DNA of 64,000 bases from Ruegeria denitrificans (GCF_001458295.1 NZ_CYUD01000005.1:290817-354816), one strand, 5' to 3'. Shown: positions 44,374-53,690, counted from the stretch's first letter. Numbers and translations: made by a program. The notes: generated from the sequence alone by a model not told the origin.

Positions 44374-46113
44374 TTACAACACATGGAATTCCGCTCCACC
44401 GTTTTTCGACGCTTTGGGAACCGTATGCATCGGATTCTTGGCGCGACGGGCATAATGTTCGGCTGCGATCTGGTCGAATTCCTTGAGGAATGCGTTGAAT
44501 ACCTCCTTCATGCCTTCAGCATCGTCGGGCAATTCCTCATCCGCGGTAATATCGCGCCACATTGAGGCTGCGCTAAGCGGCTTGCCTGCAGGGACATTCA
44601 GCAGATCTTCCAGTTTTTCATCACTTGCCTCGGCTGGCTCTGCCTGATCAGCTGCCGCGGTGTTGGTCAGAGGTACAACCTGCATGTCCACAAGACCGTT
44701 AGATTCCGGTTCGGGTTCATACTCGTCATCATTGTCCTTGGACTGTTCCGCCATCAATGCCGTGATTGACGAGACCGAAACATCTGCACGCTGTCCTTCT
44801 GCGGCTTGCTCTGAGGATTCAACCTGATCGGGCGTGTCCGCCAGCTTGTCTTCCAAAGATGAGATGAAAGGGTCTGATGTATCGGAATTTTCAACAGATT
44901 CCGTTGTATCTGTTTCCGAGAGGAGGTTGGTGTCGTCATCCTCGTCCAATTCATCCTCATCCAACAAATCGAATGAGTCTTCCTCTTCGAACGACCGAAC
45001 GTGTTCGGATAAGCTTAGATTGTTATCCGGCGTGTCGCGGAAAAAGGTGCGCAGCTCGTCATCCTGAACCTCATGGATCGGTTCGTCAGGCTGCGTTTCC
45101 GTCACCATCTCGGCGCGAAGGCGATCAGCTTCTGCTGCGTCTATACGCTCTTCGCGGTTGGAATCGCGGCCGCGACGCTCGACACGAGTGGGGCGGATTG
45201 GGAAGTTTGTGACCACTTCGTTTTCTGTCGCTGAATCAGACTCGGCAACCGGGTCTACCAGTTTCAACGGTGCCGGTTCTTCAGCCTCTTCTTCTTTCCG
45301 CTTAGGACGAATTGGCTTAACGCGAATATCGCCTGACAGACCGTTGTCGATCTGATAGCGCGCCAGCATGTCGGCACGGTTATCCATAATCTGTTCCGTG
45401 ATCTCGAGGAAACTGTCCACCATCTTGCCACCACCGCTGCGTGCCCACAGTTCGGTGTCACCGCTTTTGTCACGGGCAGTAATCGCATCACGGGCCGAAA
45501 ACAGGATTGATCGGTTGAACAAGTGGCCTGCCTCGCGGTTTACGCGGCGTAGTACTTTCTGGCGATCTTTCTGGCTTAGAACGTCTGCGCGCGTTACCAA
45601 CAGCAATGAGTTATGCTGGAGACGTTCGGGTAAAGATACCCAAGTCGCCCGCTCAGTCTCGCGCCAGGCTTGCGTGGCATGAGTACACCACAACACGCCA
45701 TTGGCCTGCCCGACCGCGCGACGCCAGACGTCACTTGAGATTTTAGGGTCTGAGATGCCTGGGGTGTCGATCAAATCCACTGCTTCCAGAATGTCAGATT
45801 CCACGAAAATGCGAACGAATTGGACGTCGTTAACCCCGACAGTTCCAAGTTGATCCAAGGTGATGTTTTCGCGGCTGCCATCATGGCGCTGCACATAGGC
45901 CGATGATTTGCCCCAACTGAACCAGACAGGGGGCAATTGCGTGGCCGTGACCTGAGTTGGCAACGCATGTGAGCGCAGCAAAAAGTTCATCAGCGTCGAT
46001 TTCCCGGCACTGAATTCTCCCATCAACGCAAAGATCGGTTTGCGCCGGGACCACTGCTCGATGCGTTCCCATGCCTTAGGAGAGACGAAGCGGGTTTGTG
46101 TATCTTTTGCCAT
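44374..46113 (-). CDS. Dynamin-superfamily GTPase with long acidic tail (pair 1, partner B)
   Basis: A 579-residue cytoplasmic protein. The N-terminal ~260 residues form the GTPase domain: G1 GEFSAGKST (32-40), G3 DTPGISD (about 116-122) and G4 probably TRAD in LLLVTRADVL. Residues ~270-520 are highly charged and probably disordered, with an acidic run LLDEDELDEDDD; the C-terminus (about 525-570) is again helical (MKEVFNAFLKEFDQIAAEHY). It is a paralogue of the 428-residue GTPase at 39.7 kb but carries an insertion where that protein is compact. The gene is 8 bp after the 669-residue dynamin gene. Threonine-rich parts of the tail could be kinase/FHA targets (inference). Confidence 0.85.
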   Translation of the reverse strand: MAKDTQTRFVSPKAWERIEQWSRRKPIFALMGEFSAGKSTLMNFLLRSHALPTQVTATQLPPVWFSWGKSSAYVQRHDGSRENITLDQLGTVGVNDVQFVRIFVESDILEAVDLIDTPGISDPKISSDVWRRAVGQANGVLWCTHATQAWRETERATWVSLPERLQHNSLLLVTRADVLSQKDRQKVLRRVNREAGHLFNRSILFSARDAITARDKSGDTELWARSGGGKMVDSFLEITEQIMDNRADMLARYQIDNGLSGDIRVKPIRPKRKEEEAEEPAPLKLVDPVAESDSATENEVVTNFPIRPTRVERRGRDSNREERIDAAEADRLRAEMVTETQPDEPIHEVQDDELRTFFRDTPDNNLSLSEHVRSFEEEDSFDLLDEDELDEDDDTNLLSETDTTESVENSDTSDPFISSLEDKLADTPDQVESSEQAAEGQRADVSVSSITALMAEQSKDNDDEYEPEPESNGLVDMQVVPLTNTAAADQAEPAEASDEKLEDLLNVPAGKPLSAASMWRDITADEELPDDAEGMKEVFNAFLKEFDQIAAEHYARRAKNPMHTVPKASKNGGAEFHVL

Positions 46114-46121
46114 GTCGCTAC

Positions 46122-48131
46122 TTATGCTGCCTCGTTACTAAGATCTTTCAGGATGTCGCCCAGGATATCGTCGCGCGATTTCTTGGGCGTCAGACCCGCC
46201 ATCAAAGCGGCCTGGCCTGGGTCTTGTTCGGCCGAGGCCGAGATATTCAGTAGGGTTTCAGCCTGCTCGCGCAGGAAATCCGACAACCCGGCCCGGACGT
46301 TTTCCAGGACGGCCGCGATCTGATTTTCCTCAAGGTCCTTGGTGATCGAATTCGCCTCGGACGCGATCAGACGGGTGTAGTCGGCGGCATATGCCTCGAA
46401 CCCTTTGCGACGTTGCCACCAGCGACGCCACCATGTGCTTTGCAAGTCCAACGCGATGGTGCGCCCGATGCCCAGCGGTGGTGGCACGCGGGGTACGATT
46501 GGTGCTTCGATGCTGAATTCGCCCAGATGGTTGCCCAGCAGCTTCTGATACAGCGCCTCAACATCTGTTGCTGCGGTACTGTAAAGCGCGCTGGCTTCTT
46601 TGCGCATCGACCGGGCAAAGCTGAAATAGGCCGCTTTTTGTAATGTACGCAGACCTGCAGGGTCATATTGCCAGGTGCCGTCCTCGCCATTTTGCTCGAG
46701 ATGCGCGATCAGCGAGTCTGTCGCGCGTTTTACAAAGTTCGCTTCGGACGATTTCAGACGTTCCAGAACTTTGTCGCGCAGTGTGGTCGTCAGTTCAGCT
46801 GCTTTCTTGTCATATTCTTTGGTTACCTTGGCGATGGCTTCTTCGGGTGGCACCCCGTCCAGATCCCGCACAACGCCTTGCCCGTCTGACAAATTCTTGG
46901 CCACTGCGGTTGCCCGAATTTGGCTTGCGATATTGCGAGCCCGATGCCGGACACGATCCAGCAGGCGCGTTCCTGCCCCGTCAGCAATCCGTTCATTCAT
47001 CGCCAGCAACAGGTCAGGCAGGCCCGACAAAGCCCAGATTTTATCCAGCGACGGGGCCTGATCACCAAACCCTGCGGCCAGATAGAACGTGTTCAGAGCT
47101 TCCCGCGACTCTTCCGTAAGGATGTCAGGGTTGCCGGTCAGGGCGGCTTCGGCCCAAAGGGCGCTGCCGAACACAACGCTGGTGTTGGCGTCGATATTGT
47201 TCTGTTTCAGCGTGTCCTGAATGCGGTCGCGAATTTCGGGCACCTGATTGACCGGATCGGACAATTCGTCGATGCGGTTCACAAACAAAATAATCTGTCG
47301 GTTTTCGAACTGTGCGATGATCCGCATCAGAGCCATGTCCATGGTGGTCAACGCCTGGCTGGCGGCCAAAACAACGACACAGACTTCAGATCCGCGCAGG
47401 CTGCGCAGTGTGATTTGCTCGCGCACCATAAAGGTATCGTTGACACCGGGTGTGTCGCAGAGCTTCAGCGAGATCGGGTATTGCGGAATGTCCATGAACA
47501 GTTCCGCCGATTTGGTGACGTCGGCAAAGCGCCCGGTTTTCGGATTGATATCCGGATCGTCTTCATCGCCCAAACAGACATAGCGCTGGATCAGCTCATC
47601 GTCGAAATAATCATACTGGTGGCTTTGTCCCAGGATCAGGTCGAAATGCTGACCCAGACGGGATTCGGATTTGGCCTTCATCTCGCCGATCTGACGGCGG
47701 ATATCTTCCATTTCGTCATCAGCCCCGGCGCGGTTGGCCAGCTCACCCAAACGGCCGCCACCGACCATCAGGCTGTCCCATTCTTCCTGTTCGAAAAAGG
47801 TGAACTTGGCCCTTTTGTCGCCTTCGGTACGGGTGTTGATGTTCAGTGTGGTCACCACCGAGGTCCACGGGTTCACATCCGATGGCAGCAGGGCAGGGCG
47901 CCCGGCCAGAATATTCACGATCGAGGATTTGCCTGCCTTGACCTGCCCGACCAGTGTCACACTGGCCGTAAAATTCTCCATCTTCGTCTTGAGCGTAGCA
48001 AGACGCGCTGAGGATCGCGCATCCGCCACCTCTGTCAATTGGTCGATCTGCGTAGACAGCGCAGTCATGGCCGAGGTCATCGGCGTCAGCGCCTCGTTTC
48101 CTACGGACAGAAGATGGTCGTTTCGGGCCAT
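46122..48131 (-). CDS. Bacterial dynamin-like protein (pair 1, partner A)
   Basis: A 669-residue dynamin-family GTPase. G1 is GQVKAGKSS (62-70), G3 is DTPGVNDTFM (about 224) and G4 is VNRIDELSD. The helical C-terminal half includes a basic, aromatic patch LQSTWWRRWWQRRKGFEAY (about 580), a candidate membrane-contact paddle. It is a paralogue of the 680-residue protein at 41 kb (same GQxKAGKS and ..L.DVNPWT segments). The ATG is 3 bp after the stop of the small upstream gene, with GGAGG placed before it, and 8 bp separate it from the next GTPase gene. Confidence 0.88.
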   Translation of the reverse strand: MARNDHLLSVGNEALTPMTSAMTALSTQIDQLTEVADARSSARLATLKTKMENFTASVTLVGQVKAGKSSIVNILAGRPALLPSDVNPWTSVVTTLNINTRTEGDKRAKFTFFEQEEWDSLMVGGGRLGELANRAGADDEMEDIRRQIGEMKAKSESRLGQHFDLILGQSHQYDYFDDELIQRYVCLGDEDDPDINPKTGRFADVTKSAELFMDIPQYPISLKLCDTPGVNDTFMVREQITLRSLRGSEVCVVVLAASQALTTMDMALMRIIAQFENRQIILFVNRIDELSDPVNQVPEIRDRIQDTLKQNNIDANTSVVFGSALWAEAALTGNPDILTEESREALNTFYLAAGFGDQAPSLDKIWALSGLPDLLLAMNERIADGAGTRLLDRVRHRARNIASQIRATAVAKNLSDGQGVVRDLDGVPPEEAIAKVTKEYDKKAAELTTTLRDKVLERLKSSEANFVKRATDSLIAHLEQNGEDGTWQYDPAGLRTLQKAAYFSFARSMRKEASALYSTAATDVEALYQKLLGNHLGEFSIEAPIVPRVPPPLGIGRTIALDLQSTWWRRWWQRRKGFEAYAADYTRLIASEANSITKDLEENQIAAVLENVRAGLSDFLREQAETLLNISASAEQDPGQAALMAGLTPKKSRDDILGDILKDLSNEAA

Positions 48132-48134
48132 AGA

Positions 48135-48551
48135 TCAGCCTCCGGTTCCAGTGGCAGCGATGGGGTGGTGGTCCTGACCGTCATGAGAGCTGGTCAAAAT
48201 GTCGATCCGGGCAATCAGATTCAGCGCGTTGCCCAAAATTGCGGCCTCGTCACTGGGTGATATCGACTCATAGGCCTGGGAATCAGCAAGCACTTCGATC
48301 GAACTAAACTGGTCACAGTTTTCCAACAGGGCCAGACGACGTCCGGTCGGGAAGCTTTTTGATTTGGTCTTGGGCAGCGGCATGCGGGAATTGGCCAGCA
48401 GGTAGTGACCCCCGGAATGTGTGCGCAATGACACACCAAAGCCAGTGTTCGGGTGATCCCTGTTCAGGGACTTCAGTTCACCAAGAAAACTTTCGCGGGC
48501 AAGGCCAACGGCGTCTTGCTCAGTAGCAGCAGCGTTCATCATATTGGTCAT
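48135..48551 (-). CDS. Small unrecognised protein, first gene of the dynamin operon
   Basis: A 138-residue protein of unknown family. It reads MTNMMNAAATEQDAVGLARE, then NTGFGVSLRTHSGGHYLLAN and RRLALLENCDQFSSIEVLAD. The mixed strand/helix pattern without membrane or signal segments suggests a small cytoplasmic domain. I start at 48551, 9 bp after CGAGGG; a longer frame to 48626 lacks a ribosome site and would cover the promoter repeats. Its stop is part of the ribosome site of the dynamin gene 3 bp downstream, so it is co-translated with it and could be a regulator or adaptor for that GTPase. Confidence 0.7.
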   Translation of the reverse strand: MTNMMNAAATEQDAVGLARESFLGELKSLNRDHPNTGFGVSLRTHSGGHYLLANSRMPLPKTKSKSFPTGRRLALLENCDQFSSIEVLADSQAYESISPSDEAAILGNALNLIARIDILTSSHDGQDHHPIAATGTGG

Positions 48552-49290
48552 GGCTAAGACCCTCGTATTCGAGTTGAGCAAAAAGAAACTCGTACTATGC
48601 CCGTGGGCAAAAAGACTCGTTAACACCCGCTGTCCATCATTGTTGGTAAGGCGGTGTTATTTTGACGCGAATAAGATTTTTTGGCGTTTGAATTGTGGCG
48701 CAAATATGGTGCTAGGCTGATAAATGGCTCAACTCCTGGTCGAGTTTCAGCGCCGACTCGATTTCAAGGCCTTGGATCAAGTGGTGTATACGCCGTCAGA
48801 AGTTGGCTTGCTTTCGTCATCTAGATAGTAAGTAACATTATGATTTTTAGAAATTTTATTATGACGTTGGAGTTTACTACCCGGTTGAATCTTTGTCTTT
48901 GTTAAAGCCCCAAGTACTCAAGGTACTTTGAAATATCTTTCCCGCACGCAATCTACTCAACGTAAGCGAGTTAAACTTTCTTGTCAGATTTGGAGTGTTC
49001 ATAAATTAACAACAATTGAAAAACGATAATTCTTCGAAAGTCATCGAATCTACTCAATTCCACCAAGTTGAGAATTAACTAAATCTCAATAGGATCAGGG
49101 GCCGACGACTTGGATATTGTCTTTAGCCCCTTGTGAGCCACGATGTGGCACGGCTGGTGTGACGCAAAAATTTGTCCGGATTGTTGCGGAATCTTGGTCA
49201 ATAAAACTTTGTCGCAGGCGAATTTCCCTCTCGCACTTGTCCACGGCCTTTGTTATTGAGCACGTCAATCCGGTACTTCGGTCCGGTCGT
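48552..49290. promoter_or_regulatory. Long intergenic region upstream of the dynamin operon and tRNA-Leu
   Basis: This 739-bp AT-rich stretch has no convincing gene. Near its left end, two imperfect direct repeats GCAAAAAGAAACTCGT (48578-48593) and GCAAAAAGACTCGT (48607-48620) start 29 bp apart, nearly three helical turns, just upstream of the operon start; they are candidate activator sites. The middle (48.8-49.1 kb) is particularly AT-rich, and I see no recognisable mobile-element sequence there. A 34-codon open frame at 48724 has no ribosome site. Confidence 0.5.
48578..48620. repeat. Direct-repeat pair in the dynamin operon promoter region
   Basis: GCAAAAAG-AAACTCGT and GCAAAAAG-ACTCGT differ by a 2-base insertion and start 29 bp apart. 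Same-face spacing and a position 27-70 bp upstream of the first start codon suggest a regulator binding site. Confidence 0.5.
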
Positions 49291-49375
49291 GCGGGTGTGG
49301 CGAAATTGGTAGACGCACCAGATTTAGGTTCTGGCGCCGCAAGGCGTGGGGGTTCAAGTCCCTCCACCCGCACCA
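49291..49375 (+). tRNA. tRNA-Leu (anticodon UAG)
   Basis: An 85-base tRNA with an encoded CCA end. The acceptor arms GCGGGTG and CACCCGC pair fully. The anticodon arm CCAGA-TTTAGGT-TCTGG gives anticodon TAG (reads CUA and other CUN leucine codons), the variable arm is long as expected for leucine, and the T-arm GGGGGTTCAAGTCCCTCC is standard. It marks the left border of the accessory segment, but I see no second copy of its 3' end inside the window. Confidence 0.97.
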
Positions 49376-49500
49376 AAAAATTACCAAAAATTATTCAATT
49401 ACAAAGAGTTATATGATTATATCTGCTGTTAGCCCCACTAACAGGCCAACTTTGATTTTGTGATGGAATGCACGAATCTCTGGTCTACGAACTCGGAGAG

Positions 49501-50031
49501 CTATGGCAAACTTTCTGGCCCGGGATGACGCCAGATTTGCATCGCTCCAAGCACAGGGTGATGAAAAGGCGCCTCAAATTTAGCGCCCAAGCGTTTTGCC
49601 AGGGCAAAAGATCGGGGATTGTTATCGACGATCAAGCTGATTGCGGTCGTCCAGCCGAAAGTTGAATACGCAAATTCGCGAGCCGCAAGCGAGGCTTCGA
49701 AAGCGATGCCCTTACCCTCGCCGCCTTCGAAGACTGACCAAGCAACTTCAGGCTCAGGCCAACCTTCGGGAAACCACAACCCTACCACCCCAAAAGGCTC
49801 ATCAGATAAGCGGTCTGCGACGATCCAACGACCAAATCCACGCAGAACCCAATGGCCAAACAGTTCACCGAATTGAGCATAGACCTCTGAGCGAGTGAAA
49901 GGACCGCCAACCGTCACAGCCCGTTCAGACATTCGGAACTCGGCGAATGGCTCGAAATCAGACGCCAGCGGTGCGCGAAGGCGTAGCCGCTGTGTTTCGA
50001 GAATTGGGATATCTACCAAGTGCGGTGTCAT
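49501..50031 (-). CDS. GNAT-family N-acetyltransferase (RimJ/RimL-like)
   Basis: A 176-residue acetyltransferase. It starts with the ETQRLRLRAPLASDFEPFAEF pattern of the RimJ/RimL-type group, continues with WIVADRLSDEPFGVVGLWFP and EVAWSVFEGGEGKGIAFEAS (acetyl-CoA pyrophosphate loop region), and ends NNPRSFALAKRLGAKFEA, the usual cofactor/dimer helix. GAGAAAAC precedes the ATG at 50031. It is a single-gene unit between tRNA-Leu and the large cyclase gene; the acceptor (protein N-terminus or small molecule) is unknown. Confidence 0.88.
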   Translation of the reverse strand: MTPHLVDIPILETQRLRLRAPLASDFEPFAEFRMSERAVTVGGPFTRSEVYAQFGELFGHWVLRGFGRWIVADRLSDEPFGVVGLWFPEGWPEPEVAWSVFEGGEGKGIAFEASLAAREFAYSTFGWTTAISLIVDNNPRSFALAKRLGAKFEAPFHHPVLGAMQIWRHPGPESLP

Positions 50032-50084
50032 GTTTTCTCAGACGCTGATTGTCTTAATACCACTCATTATAAGCTTCAGGCTAT

Positions 50085-50161
50085 GTCTGCTTTGGGCTCA
50101 CAGCGGACATTCGTCGCAGGGTAGTCTCATGGCAGCTATGCGGACATTGCTGCCATCCGCA
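50085..50161. repeat. Degenerate intergenic repeat (copy A)
   Basis: Contains TTTGGGCTCACAGCGGACAT, then TGCGGACATTGCTGCC about 50 bp on. The same GGGCTC..AGC, CATT.GCTGC and TGCGGACATTGC cores reappear near 53.95-54.08, 54.84, 56.75 and 62.0 kb. Copies differ, so it is a family of decayed non-coding repeats rather than a recent insertion. Confidence 0.55.
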
Positions 50162-50318
50162 TTTTTACTCCAAAGGACCGCAGTCAGCCCAAAGCCGGCC
50201 TTCACTCTAGGATCTTCAACAGGCTCAAAGCGGATAAACCAGCCGCACAAAAATCAACAAGTGATTCAGAAACCGTCGTTTGGAAACGTTCGCCACTCCC
50301 GCAACGAAGGGAGGTGCT

Positions 50319-53300
50319 TTACTGTTTGAGTAGAGCATTGGCGTCCAAAAAATCAGGTGTCTCAAAGCCTTCAGAAAACCAGCTGCAAATTGGTGCCAGT
50401 AGTGATCTTGCCCGGGACTCGCAGTTTTGGTCTCGCCACAGTAAAGCAAGACTGGTAGCTGCTCGTAACTCCAGTGATTTTGCATGTTGCGCGTGCGCTC
50501 GATCAATCGCCTTTTGAAACTGCAGTTCCGCGCTAGCAGCGTCACCAGATTCTAAGTGTAGGATGCCTTTTAACCGTTCCAGCTCAGCAAGGAAAAAGCG
50601 TTCTTGGTTTGAAGATCTAATAGCTTTGGCTTCTTCCATGGCAGCCCATGCCGAGTCAAAGTGGCATGCGTCAATGCAGCTTGCAGAAAGGAAAGCAAGC
50701 CATTGAGTATCACCAAGCCCCGCGCCCGTTTCGTGCCATTTTTTCAGCCCGGTTCTCAACTGGTCCAAACCCTCCTCATACTCTCCCAACCCACATAGAG
50801 CGCGGCCCCGGCACATTCCTCCAAAGGCAAGCCAAGCCGCCAGACCATGTTTCCGGGCGTGCGTGACGGCCGCTTCAGATGCGGACAGAGAAGCCGCGAA
50901 CTCCCTGCGGTGATTGAGAATAACAGCCTTGAAGCTCAGCGCCCAACCGACACAATGGCTGACCGACAGACCTTGGCTGAAAGAGAGCCCTTCTTCTGCC
51001 ATATGGATGGCACTGTCTGGGAACCCGCTCAACCACAAATTCCAGGCTGAGTACAACCTACAAATAACACCAGCGCTATCGCCATGAATCGCAACTTCTT
51101 CCCGACGTTGCCGTTCGCAAAGAGCGTCGTCTATTTCTATACCCGCTTGAAGGTGTTTCGCAGCTTCCTTGGATTGGCCTACGAAGAATAGGCTCGTGCC
51201 GAGCACTCTGTGTCCAAGTGCACGCCGCTGCGCATTGCCCTCTTGTTTAGCGAGAGAACCCAGCTTCTCTGCAAGGTTCAAAGCGTGTCGGTGTTCTCCT
51301 CTGGAGAGGCGATAGTTCCAATACCCCCTCAGAATTGGGAACAAGTCTTCCGTTCGGCCAAGGCGGTCACAAAGTTTGCGCGCTCGCTGATACGCCCTCC
51401 TCACTTCCGGCGCTGTCCAGCCCTTTGAGAATGTCAGAGGGACAGCCAATTTGGATTGTAGCTCTAACTCAACCTCCATCTTTCTGGTTGGATGATCAAT
51501 GGCGGGAACCAATTTCAACCCAATGTTAAAATGCGCTATAGCCTCCACGTTTGAAGAACGAGCTATCGCTTTCTCACCGGCTTTGATCCAGAATTTAATC
51601 GAGGCATCATGCTTGCCTGCTTCCAAAAGATGGTAGGCCAATGTTTCTGGCCTTTTGTCCGCAATCTCTGGACGCATTGTTTCGATTACCTCTGCTGAAA
51701 GAGCGTGCAATCGTCGCCGTTTCGCCTTCAGCAAAGACGCATACGCAGTGTCACGGACTAGCGCATGCTTAAATTCATACTTCGCGTGAGGCGGTTTTCC
51801 CCGTTGTTGAAGCAGCCCAGCGCCCACGAGTCGAGCCAATTCTAGTTGCAATTCCTCATCTTCAATTGAAGAAACAGCAAGCAGCATTTCATAGTCGAAT
51901 TCTCGACCAAGTACGGCACCAAATTGCGCTATCATTCGTAATTTGGGAGACTGGTCCAATCTTGCCATGAGGGAGTCCTGCAACGTTGCTGGGACAGCTG
52001 TATCCGACAGCTGGCCTTTTAACTCGAAACGTCCATTTCGCTTTTGTACGAAACTCGCTTCCAACATCGCTTTGGTAAGTTCTTCGACAAAAAGTGGCAC
52101 TCCGTCAGTCTTGCCCACGATATGCTCGACCATTTCCTGAGGCAGTTGATCTCCTCCAGTTTGCAAATTTATCAGGTTTTCGACTTCAGTCCTCTTCAAA
52201 CGATCAAGGACAATTGGGCGCATGCATCGGCGGCTTGGCCAGTGCGGTTTAAATTCCGGGCGAAAGGTGAGGATATTGAGGATTGGAGCATTTGTAGATT
52301 TTTCGAGTTGGAACGCCAACAACTCCAATGTTGACGGGTCCGCCCAATGCAAGTCTTCCCAAGCCAAAATGACCGGTCTTTTACTGGCCTCGTCCAAGAG
52401 CCAAACAACGATTGCTTTCATCGTTTGCAATTTTTGCTGCTGCGGTGCCAGTCTTGTTGGCGGATACCTGTCGTCAGGAAGCGGAATCGACAACAATGAG
52501 GCTAGCAAAGGTATCACTTCAATCAACGGTAAGTTTAGACCGCGAAGAGCTCCTTCCAGTTTTGCCAACTTGCCATTGGCTCCATCTTCGCGGGCAAATC
52601 GCAACACGTGCTCCAAGTGGACGATAAGAGGGTAAAATGGACTGGTTGTATGATGGGGTGAGCAGCTGATCGTTATCCGTGCGTAGTCCGTTCCGTCAAA
52701 CTCTTCGCGCATTGCTTCTAACAATCGGGATTTCCCTATCCCAGGCTCCCCGCTTATCAAAACAACCTGACTTGTACCTTCCCGACTCAACTGCCAAGCA
52801 CGATTTAACAGGTCTAATTCATGTTTGCGCCCGACAAATGGACTGAGAGTACCGGAGTGTGCTGACTTAAACCGAGTCTCGGCTGCAGGCTCACCGACCA
52901 CCCGCCAAGTCGCAACGGGTTTTTCAAATCCCTTGAGTCGGCGTGCCCCAAGTGCTTCAAAATCCAGCGCACCCCCGATTAGTTTGTGGGTAAAGGCATC
53001 TGTCACTACTTGGCCTGGTAAAGCCACATTTAGCACCCGGGCAGCCAAGTTAGGAGTTTCACCGACAACAGCATCCTTTTCTGTCGTGGTTTCGCCTACT
53101 ATGTCGCCGATTACGACCTTTCCGGTGGCTACTCCGACTCTGGCTGTAAGTGCTTGGCCGGAAACACTTTCTAAAGATTTCACCGCTTTTGTGACAGCCA
53201 TTCCTGCGCGAACAGCACGCTCCGCTTGGTCCTCATATGCGCGCGGCCAGCCAAAGAAAGCGAGTACTCCATCGCCGAGAAACTTGGCAACATGGCCTTC

Positions 53301-53690
53301 GAAACGGGCAACCAAACCGGCCACTGTGTCCTGATACCGTCGCATAACTTCATGCAGGTCTTCTGGATCGAGCTGTTGTGAGAGTGCTGTTGAGTCAACC
53401 AAATCGCAAAACATTACAGTCAGTTGTCGTCGCTCGGCATCAGCCGTACGCATGGACGTTGACCTAATTCCCAAGCTCGTGGTTTCTGACGGTTCAGCTC
53501 TTTTTTCAACAAGAGCAGCGATGGCGTGCGACAACGACTTGCGATCGCCCATGGCTTCAACACCTAGTTCGATTAAATCATCTTCACCGAGGTATGGTAG
53601 GTGCTCAAATTTGATCCTGTTTTTGGCGAAGGATTCACTGTATTCGCCAAGGCCCAATTGTTCGAGCCACTCACCGACGTTATGAGACAT
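50319..53690 (-). CDS. SAM domain-class III nucleotidyl cyclase-AAA ATPase-TPR signalling protein
   Basis: A 1123-residue multidomain protein. Residues 1-65 look like a sterile alpha motif (VGEWLEQLGLGEYSESFAKN). A class III cyclase domain spans about 88-265, with both metal aspartates (MFCDLVDST, D96; FLGDGVLAFFG, D140). It is followed by a large AAA/STAND-like ATPase (P-loop SGEPGIGKS 313-321, Walker B ILAWEDLHWADPS near 460) and about 350 residues of TPR-like repeats. No membrane segment is seen. It could make cAMP in response to a ligand bound by the ATPase/TPR part. GAGAGGC precedes the ATG. A separate cyclase-TPR protein lies 1.2 kb further right. Confidence 0.9.
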   Translation of the reverse strand: MSHNVGEWLEQLGLGEYSESFAKNRIKFEHLPYLGEDDLIELGVEAMGDRKSLSHAIAALVEKRAEPSETTSLGIRSTSMRTADAERRQLTVMFCDLVDSTALSQQLDPEDLHEVMRRYQDTVAGLVARFEGHVAKFLGDGVLAFFGWPRAYEDQAERAVRAGMAVTKAVKSLESVSGQALTARVGVATGKVVIGDIVGETTTEKDAVVGETPNLAARVLNVALPGQVVTDAFTHKLIGGALDFEALGARRLKGFEKPVATWRVVGEPAAETRFKSAHSGTLSPFVGRKHELDLLNRAWQLSREGTSQVVLISGEPGIGKSRLLEAMREEFDGTDYARITISCSPHHTTSPFYPLIVHLEHVLRFAREDGANGKLAKLEGALRGLNLPLIEVIPLLASLLSIPLPDDRYPPTRLAPQQQKLQTMKAIVVWLLDEASKRPVILAWEDLHWADPSTLELLAFQLEKSTNAPILNILTFRPEFKPHWPSRRCMRPIVLDRLKRTEVENLINLQTGGDQLPQEMVEHIVGKTDGVPLFVEELTKAMLEASFVQKRNGRFELKGQLSDTAVPATLQDSLMARLDQSPKLRMIAQFGAVLGREFDYEMLLAVSSIEDEELQLELARLVGAGLLQQRGKPPHAKYEFKHALVRDTAYASLLKAKRRRLHALSAEVIETMRPEIADKRPETLAYHLLEAGKHDASIKFWIKAGEKAIARSSNVEAIAHFNIGLKLVPAIDHPTRKMEVELELQSKLAVPLTFSKGWTAPEVRRAYQRARKLCDRLGRTEDLFPILRGYWNYRLSRGEHRHALNLAEKLGSLAKQEGNAQRRALGHRVLGTSLFFVGQSKEAAKHLQAGIEIDDALCERQRREEVAIHGDSAGVICRLYSAWNLWLSGFPDSAIHMAEEGLSFSQGLSVSHCVGWALSFKAVILNHRREFAASLSASEAAVTHARKHGLAAWLAFGGMCRGRALCGLGEYEEGLDQLRTGLKKWHETGAGLGDTQWLAFLSASCIDACHFDSAWAAMEEAKAIRSSNQERFFLAELERLKGILHLESGDAASAELQFQKAIDRAHAQHAKSLELRAATSLALLWRDQNCESRARSLLAPICSWFSEGFETPDFLDANALLKQ

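Noticed and set aside
46920..48011. Long open frame on the plus strand opposite the 669-residue dynamin gene
   Set aside because: It is an antisense shadow of a well-supported GTPase gene, with His/Gln/Asp-rich low-sense sequence and no ribosome site.
48724..48828. 34-codon frame starting MAQLLVEFQRR in the long intergenic region
   Set aside because: No ribosome site and too short to support; could be a decayed fragment but I cannot match it to anything.
49350..49375. tRNA-Leu 3' end as a proven attachment site
   Set aside because: I found no second copy of the 3' end within the window and no integrase gene, so integration here is only a suggestion.
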